Below, one piece after another: positions 1 through 4,645 of a stretch of DNA of 6,428 nucleotides (position 1 is its first letter; every line of letters begins with the position of its first letter). Origin of the DNA: Candidatus Iainarchaeum sp. GTDB lineage: Archaea; B1Sed10-29. Under the pieces are notes generated by a model that worked only from the letters and a program-made list of their open reading frames with translations, was not told where the DNA came from and did not search any database. Where the stretch lies: the NCBI GenBank assembly GCA_003551125.1, contig PULY01000027.1, positions 1 through 6,428 of the forward strand. The letters are read 5' to 3'. A program made the position numbers and the translations under genes.

Positions 1-413
1 CTCATATTTTCTACATTGGATGTGTCCCAGTTACCTATATCTTGGTTAAAATCAGAAGCACGCTGGAACATGGATCTCATGTTTTGTACGTTGGATGCGT
101 CTGCTTTTGTTAGATCTATTTCTGATACATCGGTTCCTTCTGGGTATTCTGCCCAGTCTTCTCTTAGTGTTCCGTCTCTGAAGAACTCTGAGCTGTCTTT
201 TGGTAAAACTTTATCTTCTTTATCGTCTTCTTCGTCTGGGTCTGTTATTTCATCATCTATTTCTTCGTCCGGTTCTTCGTCTGGGTCTGTTATTTCATCA
301 TCTATTTCTTCGTCCGGTTCTTCCTCTGCAAAAGGACCTATGCATCCTGTTAGGGCAACCATCCCTATTGCGAATATTCCGATTAGTATTAGTGGTATTA
401 TTTTTCGGTTCAT
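1..413 (-). CDS. Surface lipoprotein with acidic linker and DUF285 (BspA-like) repeats, 3' part missing
   Basis: The first 137 residues are present; the C-terminus lies beyond the left edge. Seen: a lysine/arginine start (MNRK), a hydrophobic segment at about residues 5-21, and a lipobox LTGC with the Cys at residue 24, so the protein is probably exported, lipid-modified and anchored outside the membrane. Residues 30-67 are almost entirely Asp/Glu with some Ile, Thr and Pro and contain two identical 15-residue units. From about residue 95 the sequence turns into the DUF285 pattern: NVQNMRSMF, then FNQDIGNWDTSNVENM, the roughly 25-residue repeat known from mycoplasma and BspA-like surface proteins. 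The domain is known for surface or adhesion roles; function here is inferred. The start at 413 is chosen because it leads directly into the signal peptide. The duplicated ATG at 461-463 is in a frame that stops after five codons. Family assignment is firm; partner or ligand unknown. Confidence 0.85.
   Translation of the reverse strand, partial: MNRKIIPLILIGIFAIGMVALTGCIGPFAEEEPDEEIDDEITDPDEEPDEEIDDEITDPDEEDDKEDKVLPKDSSEFFRDGTLREDWAEYPEGTDVSEIDLTKADASNVQNMRSMFQRASDFNQDIGNWDTSNVENM
228..317. repeat. Perfect 45-bp tandem duplication, in frame, two copies
   Basis: Copies at 228-272 and 273-317 are identical base for base, followed by six further matching bases (318-323). On the minus strand each copy encodes 15 residues, PDEEIDDEITDPDEE, at residues 33-47 and 48-62 of the lipoprotein. 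The unit is a multiple of three, so frame is kept and only the acidic linker between lipid anchor and repeat domain changes length. Lack of any silent difference points to a recent event or ongoing copy-number variation. Confidence 0.97.
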
Positions 414-441
414 GTTTCTCAGTTTTGTTAAATCAGGCAGT

Positions 442-450
442 GTTTTTATA
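442..450 (-). promoter_or_regulatory. Proximal TATA box of the lipoprotein gene
   Basis: Minus-strand TATAAAAAC, preceded by an A-rich stretch (CGAAAAA) that could act as a BRE. Its first base lies 37 nt before the ATG at 413, so transcription would start about 10 nt before that codon. It sits in the inner copy of the 50-bp duplication and overlaps the stop of the duplicated mini-frame. Confidence 0.5.
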
Positions 451-463
451 TTTTTCGGTTCAT
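446..463 (-). other. Five-codon mini-frame (MNRKI) created by the 50-bp duplication
   Basis: The duplicated start codon at 463-461 reads ATG AAC CGA AAA ATA TAA and stops. It is a copy of the first five codons of the lipoprotein, ended by the repeat junction. If transcribed from the distal TATA box it would act as an upstream frame whose stop lies about 30 nt before the true ATG. No function is claimed; it may only reduce expression. Confidence 0.5.
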
Positions 464-491
464 GTTTCTCAGTTTTGTTAAATCAGGCAGT

Positions 492-500
492 GTTTTTATA
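492..500 (-). promoter_or_regulatory. Distal duplicate TATA box
   Basis: The same TATAAAAAC in the outer 50-bp copy, with a different upstream flank (AAAAACC rather than CGAAAAA). Because the flank lies outside the duplication, this is probably the ancestral promoter context. A transcript from here would carry the mini-frame at 446-463 ahead of the true start. Confidence 0.45.
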
Positions 501-612
501 GGTTTTTGCCTTGTGCAAGAAGTTTTTTAGGCACTACGTTGGTTTTTCTTTTTCTAAAGAGTTTATTTTGATTAAACTTTTGCTCACCATCCTATTAGAG
601 GAAAAGTTTAGA

Positions 613-687
613 TGTCGGAGGCGGGTCTCGAACCCGCGACCTCTAGGTTATGAGTCTAGCGCTCTAACCAGGCTGAGCTACTCCGAC
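613..687 (-). tRNA. tRNA with CAU anticodon (elongator Met, or Ile2)
   Basis: The minus strand folds as a full cloverleaf of 75 nt including the discriminator. Acceptor GTCGGAG pairs with CTCCGAC, D stem GCTC/GAGC, anticodon loop CTCATAA, five-base variable loop, T stem GCGGG/CCCGC with loop TTCGAGA, and discriminator A73. No CCA is encoded and no intron is present. The G1-C72 pair and the absence of three G-C pairs in the anticodon stem exclude the initiator. Base 31-39 is A-C, leaving four anticodon-stem pairs. A CAU anticodon serves both elongator tRNA-Met and, in archaea, tRNA-Ile2 whose C34 is modified to agmatidine; I cannot separate them by eye, and Met is the default label. No clear T-rich terminator follows on the minus strand. 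Confidence 0.93.
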
Positions 688-802
688 TTTTGAATTGTTT
701 TTGTTTTTTCAAAGTCTTTTTCACAGTGTATCTTAATATTTTTCCCTTATTTTATATTTACCTTTTCTATAAGAGATTTGTAATTATTTGTTTTTCCAAA
801 CC

Positions 803-810
803 TTTATAAG
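803..810 (+). promoter_or_regulatory. TATA box of the arsR-iscS-iscU operon
   Basis: TTTATAAG preceded by CCAAACC, a plausible BRE. The box centre is about 28 nt before the ATG at 834, which is the usual distance from TATA centre to transcription start plus one or two bases, so the mRNA probably begins at or just before the start codon (leaderless). No Shine-Dalgarno sequence precedes 834, unlike the downstream genes, which agrees with this. Confidence 0.65.
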
Positions 811-814
811 TACC

Positions 815-852
815 CATATGAATAAATACTCATATGAATACAGGTCCATATG
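815..852. promoter_or_regulatory. Three CATATG boxes at 16-bp spacing, candidate operator
   Basis: CATATG occurs at 815-820, 831-836 and 847-852, exactly 16 bp apart; the first two share the ten-base CATATGAATA and the third reads CATATGAAGG. Boxes 1 and 2 also form an imperfect inverted repeat (CATATGA, eight bases, TCATATG). The array begins five bases after the TATA box and covers the expected transcription start and the first codons of the regulator gene. A repressor bound here would block polymerase entry. ArsR-family proteins usually bind such dyads and repress their own operon; binding by this one is inferred. Confidence 0.5.
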
Positions 853-1148
853 AAGGTTTATTCAAAAACCTCGGAAATAAAACAAGATTCAAAATAATTA
901 GAACATTACGAGAAAGACCTAAATCAGTTACAGAAATATCTGAAGAAATAAACATGGAACAAAGCGCAGTATCTCATCATTTAAAACAATTAAAACAATG
1001 TAAATTAATCAATTCAGAAGTAAAAGGAAGAAAAAGAATTTATTCTTTATCTGAAACTGTTGAACCTGTTTTAGAAGCAGCAAGGAAACATAAAATTAAA
1101 TACTGTTTAAAAGGATGTCCCTACAAAGGTGAAAATCAAGATGAGTGA
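834..1148 (+). CDS. ArsR-type winged-helix transcriptional regulator with C-terminal CxxxC
   Basis: A 104-residue winged-helix protein of normal ArsR length. Residues 9-25 (FKNLGNKTRFKIIRTL) match the N-terminal helices, 31-40 the second helix, 43-55 (QSAVSHHLKQLKQ) the recognition helix, and 60-72 (SEVKGRKRIYSL) the beta wing. The classical ArsR metal site ELCVCDL is absent. Instead there are Cys56 at the end of the recognition helix and Cys91 and Cys95 in a C-terminal YCLKGCPYKGE tail, which could bind metal or an Fe-S cluster across the dimer. It is the first gene of an operon with iscS (8-nt overlap) and iscU, so control of Fe-S assembly is the natural inference. The start is the leaderless ATG in the second CATATG box. 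Family assignment is firm; the signal it senses is unknown. Confidence 0.85.
   Translation: MNTGPYEGLFKNLGNKTRFKIIRTLRERPKSVTEISEEINMEQSAVSHHLKQLKQCKLINSEVKGRKRIYSLSETVEPVLEAARKHKIKYCLKGCPYKGENQDE
1127..1132 (+). promoter_or_regulatory. Ribosome binding site deciding the iscS start
   Basis: AGGTGA lies eight bases before the ATG at 1141. A GTG at 1129 in the same frame would add four residues (MKIK) but falls inside this site and has no site of its own at proper distance, so 1141 is preferred. Confidence 0.6.
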
Positions 1149-2304
1149 GTTAGAAGTTTATTTAGACAACGGATCAACCACAAAAACGGATTCTGAAGCA
1201 TTTGAAAAAATGAAACCATACTTCACAGAGAAGTACGGAAATCCCGCTTCACTACACAAAGAAGGTAAAGAAGCCAAAAAAGCAATAAATAAATCAAAAA
1301 GAATAATAGCGGACACATTAAACGCTGACAAGAAAGAAATAATCTTCACATCAGGAGGAACAGAATCTGACAACCTAGCATTAAAAGGAATTGCATTTGA
1401 AAACAAGGAAAAAGGAAAACATATAATCACGACTAAAATAGAACATGACGCAGTTTTAAAATCCGCTAAATGGTTAGAAGAACAAGGTTTCAAAATAACA
1501 TACTTAGATGTTGATGAAGAAGGATTTGTAGATCAAGAACAATTAAAAAGAGAAATAACCGATGAAACAATACTAGTTTCCATAATACACGGAAACAACG
1601 AAATAGGAACTATACAAAGCTTAAAAGAACTTTCCGAAATAACTCATGAACACAGTAAAAATGCCTATTTTCATACAGATGCATGTCAAAGCTATACTAA
1701 AACAAATTTAGATGTAAAAGAACAAAATCTGGATTTAGTCTCTATTAATTCACATAAAATACACGGACCGAAAGGTGTTGGGGCATTATACATTAAAAAA
1801 GGAACAGAGATACATCCATGGCAACATGGAGGAGGACATGAAAAAGGAATGAGGTCAGGGACTCTCAATACTCATGGAGTAGTAGGATTCGCGGAAGCAG
1901 CTAAAAATAACTATGAAAATAAAGAGAAAAACATTGAAAAGATGACTTCTTTGAGAGATAAATTAATTGAAGAAATACTGAAAATAGAGAAAACAAAATT
2001 AAATGGACCGAAAGGAAGCAAGAGACTTCCAAATAACATTAATATATGTTTCAACAACATAGAAGGAGAAGCATTATCAGGTTACTTGAATAGAAAAGGA
2101 ATATACGCTTCAACAGGATCAGCATGTAGTTCACTTGATTTGGAACCAAGCCACGTTCTAACAGCAATAGGATTAACAAAACAAGAGGCTAACAGCTGTC
2201 TTAGAATAACACTCAGCAAATACAATACAAAAGAAGAAATTAACTATGTATTAAAAGAACTTCCGGATGTAGTTAAAAGACTAAGGGACATGTCGCCTTT
2301 ATGA
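1141..2304 (+). CDS. iscS: Cysteine desulfurase, IscS/NifS class
   Basis: A PLP enzyme that converts L-cysteine to alanine and holds the sulfur as a persulfide for Fe-S assembly and tRNA thiolation. At 387 residues it is full length. Motifs in order: LDNGSTT at 8-14, YGNPASLHKEG at 32-42, SGGTESDN at 71-78 (PLP phosphate loop), EHDAV with His102 stacking on PLP, HGNNEIGT at 150-157, HTDACQ with Asp180 and Gln183, SHKIHGPKG with the Schiff-base Lys206, GGGHEKGMRSGT at 230-241, and STGSACSS with the catalytic Cys329. The SLDLEPSHVL segment after the Cys is the longer loop of group I (IscS/NifS) enzymes rather than SufS. The gene overlaps the regulator by eight bases and iscU follows after 19 bases, so the two are surely co-expressed. 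IscS versus NifS cannot be told apart by sequence alone. Confidence 0.95.
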   Translation: MSELEVYLDNGSTTKTDSEAFEKMKPYFTEKYGNPASLHKEGKEAKKAINKSKRIIADTLNADKKEIIFTSGGTESDNLALKGIAFENKEKGKHIITTKIEHDAVLKSAKWLEEQGFKITYLDVDEEGFVDQEQLKREITDETILVSIIHGNNEIGTIQSLKELSEITHEHSKNAYFHTDACQSYTKTNLDVKEQNLDLVSINSHKIHGPKGVGALYIKKGTEIHPWQHGGGHEKGMRSGTLNTHGVVGFAEAAKNNYENKEKNIEKMTSLRDKLIEEILKIEKTKLNGPKGSKRLPNNINICFNNIEGEALSGYLNRKGIYASTGSACSSLDLEPSHVLTAIGLTKQEANSCLRITLSKYNTKEEINYVLKELPDVVKRLRDMSPL

Positions 2305-2323
2305 AATAAATAGGAGAGATAAA

Positions 2324-2695
2324 ATGGATAAAGAATATTCAGAAGAAACCATAGATAGGTTTCAAGATCCAGAATACTCTGGAGAAATAGAAAATGCAGA
2401 TGCAGTTGGTAAAGCAGGAAATCCAAGTTGTGGAGATGTTTTAAAAGTATTTCTAAAGATAGAGGATAACGTGATAAAAAAAGCAAGATTCAAGACATAC
2501 GGATGCATAGCAGCAATAGCCTCGAGTGACGAACTATGTGAAATGCTGGAAGGAAAAACCGTAGAAGAAGCTCGAAAAATCACGGGAAAAGACATTTCAC
2601 AGGAACTCGGAGAGTTACCACCGGTAAAATATCACTGTTCAGTGCTTGGAACTGAAGCGTTGAAAGATGCCCTTGATAACTATAAAGAAGAATAA
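2324..2695 (+). CDS. iscU: Iron-sulfur cluster scaffold protein IscU
   Basis: A 123-residue scaffold on which Fe-S clusters form with sulfur from IscS. All ligands are present: GNPSCGD with Cys36 and the Asp38 that favours cluster release, YGC with Cys61, and HCS with His104 and Cys105. LPPVK at 98-102 is the loop that the HscA-type Hsp70 recognises in bacterial and mitochondrial IscU; many archaeal relatives keep a similar LPP.K sequence, so it does not prove a dedicated chaperone. No IscA, HscA, HscB or ferredoxin gene is near. The start is fixed by AGGAGAG at 2312-2318, five bases upstream. An extra Cys72 is not a known ligand. A T-tract follows, so this is the last gene of the operon. Confidence 0.95.
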   Translation: MDKEYSEETIDRFQDPEYSGEIENADAVGKAGNPSCGDVLKVFLKIEDNVIKKARFKTYGCIAAIASSDELCEMLEGKTVEEARKITGKDISQELGELPPVKYHCSVLGTEALKDALDNYKEE

Positions 2696-2702
2696 AATTC
2701 AA

Positions 2703-2713
2703 TTTTTTCTTTT
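2703..2713 (+). terminator. T-tract terminator after iscU
   Basis: Six T, one C, four T begin eight bases after the iscU stop, with no hairpin, which is the archaeal intrinsic-terminator form. A TATA box follows about ten bases later, supporting a transcript boundary here. Confidence 0.6.
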
Positions 2714-2723
2714 GATCCAGAAA

Positions 2724-2731
2724 TTTATATA
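2724..2731 (+). promoter_or_regulatory. TATA box of the dcd-like/pheS/pheT block
   Basis: TTTATATA, a near-consensus archaeal TATA box, preceded by CAGAAA. It predicts a start near 2754, giving a leader of about 30 nt that contains the strong site GGAGAGGT at 2772-2779, four bases before the ATG at 2784. No comparably good TATA box is seen before pheS, so the three genes are probably one operon. Confidence 0.65.
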
Positions 2732-2783
2732 ACTAAAGACTCTTTAATAGATACAAATCTAATTAACAATAGGAGAGGTAAAA

Positions 2784-3344
2784 ATGTTATCAAAAAAAGA
2801 TATAGAGAAAAAAGTCGATAATGGTGAAATAAAAATAGAACCATGGGAACCAAGTAACTTGAAACCAGCTAGTTTAGCAGTACATCTCGATAATGAAGTC
2901 GCAAGACCAAAGAAAGGAGAAATAGATCCATTATCAGAGGAAGATTACGAACAATACTTTGAGAAACAAACTCTTTCAATGGGAGAAACAATAAAACTTA
3001 ATCCAGGAGACTTCATATTAGCTAGAACCAGAGAATCATTCGGAATACCTAAAGATATAGCTGCATTAATGGATGGGAAAACTACTTTAGCAAGACTTGG
3101 ATTATCAGTAACGCAAGGAGCAATGCTAATACATCCAGGATCGGGAGAACCAAAACCTAGAAAGATAGTGCTGGAGATAAAAAATGATGGGCCATTCACA
3201 ATAAAGTTGACAAGTGAAATGCAGATAGGAGAAGTATTCTTCCATGAACTAAAAACACCAACAGACATAGCTTACGATGAAGGATGGGACTATGGATTAA
3301 GAAAAAGATTGGATGAATTAACTCCAAAAACAGAGAGCTTCTAG
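2784..3344 (+). CDS. dCTP deaminase/dUTPase-fold protein with altered active-site positions
   Basis: A 186-residue protein, the usual Dcd length. The family layout is clear: LSKKDI start, IKIEP then PASLAVHL at 28-35, LNPGDFILARTRE at 72-84, IPKDIAALMDGKTTLARLGL at 88-107, VLEIKN at 129-134 and MQIGEVFF at 146-153, ending in PTDIAYDE. Family members deaminate dCTP, hydrolyse dUTP, or both, as trimers. Glu131 aligns with the catalytic Glu. However, the usual PASYDLRLG reads PASLAVHLD (Asp to Ala32), GRSSL reads GKTTL, the IDPG Asp is His117, and three to four extra residues (SGEPKPRK) lie before the catalytic strand. Substrate is therefore uncertain and no symbol is given. It may be a related subgroup acting on another nucleotide, or a non-deaminating dUTPase. 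It sits in front of pheS with a 39-bp gap. Confidence 0.75.
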   Translation: MLSKKDIEKKVDNGEIKIEPWEPSNLKPASLAVHLDNEVARPKKGEIDPLSEEDYEQYFEKQTLSMGETIKLNPGDFILARTRESFGIPKDIAALMDGKTTLARLGLSVTQGAMLIHPGSGEPKPRKIVLEIKNDGPFTIKLTSEMQIGEVFFHELKTPTDIAYDEGWDYGLRKRLDELTPKTESF

Positions 3345-3350
3345 TTAAAA

Positions 3351-3362
3351 TTAGTCGACTAA
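3351..3362. repeat. Perfect 12-bp palindrome between the dcd-like gene and pheS
   Basis: TTAGTCGACTAA is fully self-complementary and lies seven bases after the dcd-like stop and 21 bases before the pheS start. As RNA it would give only a weak four-pair hairpin with no T-tract after it, so it is more like a protein site or chance than a terminator. Confidence 0.4.
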
Positions 3363-3383
3363 AAGACAATAAGAGAGATTAAA

Positions 3384-4640
3384 ATGTATAAGCTGACAGA
3401 AGAGGGAAAAAGATATCTATTACAAAAAGACCTTCCAGAAAAAAGACTAATAGACATCATAGAAGAAGAACCTAAAGACATAAATTACCTCAAAGAAAAA
3501 ATGGAAGATCTTGACATAGCCATAAACTGGGCTAAGAGAAAGAAATTGATAAAAATAGAAAAAGGAAAAGTTAAACTAATCAAAAAACCCTCAAAACACC
3601 TGGAAGAAAAGGCTCTCGAAGATCTGAAGGATAAAAAAGAAACAAAAGGAATAGAAAGATTACTGGATAGAAAACTAATCAAAGAAATAAGAGAAGATGT
3701 AGTAAAAAAAGCCAAGAAACAATTGGAAAGAAATACTAAAATAACTCATCTTACTCCTGAATTAATTCAAACAGAGCTTTGGAAAGACGCTGAATTCAAA
3801 GAATACAATATAAAGGCGCTTGGAAAGAAAAAACACCCGGGTAAAAAACATATATTAACATACTACATCGATAAAATCAGAAGAATATTCCTAGATATGG
3901 GTTTCGAAGAACACACAGGCCCTTATGTAGAATCAAGTTTCTGGGCTTTCGATGCTCTTTATACGGCACAGGATCACCCTGTTAGAGAAATGCAAGATAC
4001 TTTCTTTCTTTCAAAACCAAAAGAAATGAAATTACCCGATAAAAAAATCGTTAAAAGAGTAAAGAGAATGCATGAAAAAGGAGATAAAGAATCAAAAGGC
4101 TGGAGATATAAATGGAAAGAAGAAGAAGCTAAGAAACCAGTTTTAAGAACCCATACTACTGCAGTAACTATCAAAGCACTTAGAGAAGTAGAGCCACCAG
4201 CAAAAATCTTCTCAATAGGTAAAGCATTTAGAAATGAAACAATAGACTATTCACATCTACCTGAATTCAACCAGGTTGAAGGAATAGTAGCAAGCGAAGA
4301 AGTAAACTTCAGAAACCTCTTAGGTTACTTAAAAGAATTTTACAAAAAAATGGGGTTCGAAAAAATAAGATTCAGACCAGGTTACTTCCCATATACAGAG
4401 ATGTCAGTTGAACCAGAAGTATATTACGAACCAAAAGATGAATGGTTAGAAATGGGAGGAGCAGGAATATTTAGACCAGAAGTAACAAAACCAATGGGAA
4501 TAGATGTACCTGTATTAGCTTGGGGGTTAGGTTTAGAAAGAATACCTATGCTTGATCCAGAAATAAAAGATATAAGAGATTTCTATTATAGAAATGACTT
4601 AAAATTACTTAGAAATAAAGGAATAAAGATAAGGGAATGA
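3384..4640 (+). CDS. pheS: Phenylalanyl-tRNA synthetase alpha subunit
   Basis: Catalytic subunit of the class II synthetase that attaches Phe to tRNA-Phe. Residues 1-68 form a winged-helix-like domain (LTEEGKRYLL, then LKEKMEDLDIAINWAKRKKLIKI), and 75-120 a Lys/Glu-rich helical arm. The catalytic core follows: motif 1 around 160-185 (YYIDKIRRIFLDMGFEE, then GPYVESSFWAFDAL), QDHPVREMQDTFFL at 196-209, motif 2 at 275-301 (FSIGKAFRNE, then HLPEFNQVEG), the Phe-site region YTEMSVEPEVYY at 337-348, GGAGIFRPEV at 358-367 and motif 3 GLGLERIPML at 381-390. At 418 residues it is shorter than most archaeal PheS as I recall them (about 450-510), the reduction being in the N-terminal DNA-binding-like part. 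A weak GAGAGA site precedes the ATG. pheT follows five bases after the stop. Confidence 0.96.
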   Translation: MYKLTEEGKRYLLQKDLPEKRLIDIIEEEPKDINYLKEKMEDLDIAINWAKRKKLIKIEKGKVKLIKKPSKHLEEKALEDLKDKKETKGIERLLDRKLIKEIREDVVKKAKKQLERNTKITHLTPELIQTELWKDAEFKEYNIKALGKKKHPGKKHILTYYIDKIRRIFLDMGFEEHTGPYVESSFWAFDALYTAQDHPVREMQDTFFLSKPKEMKLPDKKIVKRVKRMHEKGDKESKGWRYKWKEEEAKKPVLRTHTTAVTIKALREVEPPAKIFSIGKAFRNETIDYSHLPEFNQVEGIVASEEVNFRNLLGYLKEFYKKMGFEKIRFRPGYFPYTEMSVEPEVYYEPKDEWLEMGGAGIFRPEVTKPMGIDVPVLAWGLGLERIPMLDPEIKDIRDFYYRNDLKLLRNKGIKIRE

Positions 4641-4645
4641 TAAAA

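Larger units (their letters stand above)
401..500. repeat. Perfect 50-bp tandem duplication over the lipoprotein promoter and start codon
   Basis: 401-450 and 451-500 are identical. Each copy contains, on the minus strand, a TATA-like TATAAAAAC, a short leader, the ATG and the first codons (ATG AAC CGA AAA A). The unit is not a multiple of three, so the outer copy's ATG is not an N-terminal extension; it opens a five-codon frame closed by TAA. The result is two stacked promoters and two start sites in front of one gene. Confidence 0.98.

Noticed and set aside
16..501. Long Ser-rich open frame on the plus strand
   Set aside because: It is the antisense of the lipoprotein; the Ser runs come from reading Asp/Glu codons backwards, and it has no ribosome site or recognisable domain.
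501..612. Small RNA or gene between the lipoprotein promoter and the CAU tRNA
   Set aside because: No open frame with a ribosome site, no box C/D pair and no stable stem was found; it looks like plain AT-rich spacer.
613..687. Initiator tRNA-Met
   Set aside because: It has G1-C72 instead of A1-U72 and lacks the three G-C pairs in the anticodon stem that mark initiators.
511..693. 60-codon open frame on the plus strand
   Set aside because: It runs through the complement of the tRNA gene at 613-687 and has no family resemblance.
728..758. TATA-like minus-strand sequences (AATATTAAG, AATATAAAAT) as promoter of the CAU tRNA
   Set aside because: The region is uniformly AT-rich, the candidates lie 45-70 bases from the tRNA and none stands out; too weak to annotate.
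815..852. CRISPR-like short repeats
   Set aside because: Units are only six to ten bases with ten-base gaps, three copies, inside a promoter; not a CRISPR array.
818..853. Upstream 11-codon frame starting in the first CATATG box
   Set aside because: The TATA box at 803-810 places the transcription start near 833, downstream of this ATG, so it is probably not in the mRNA.
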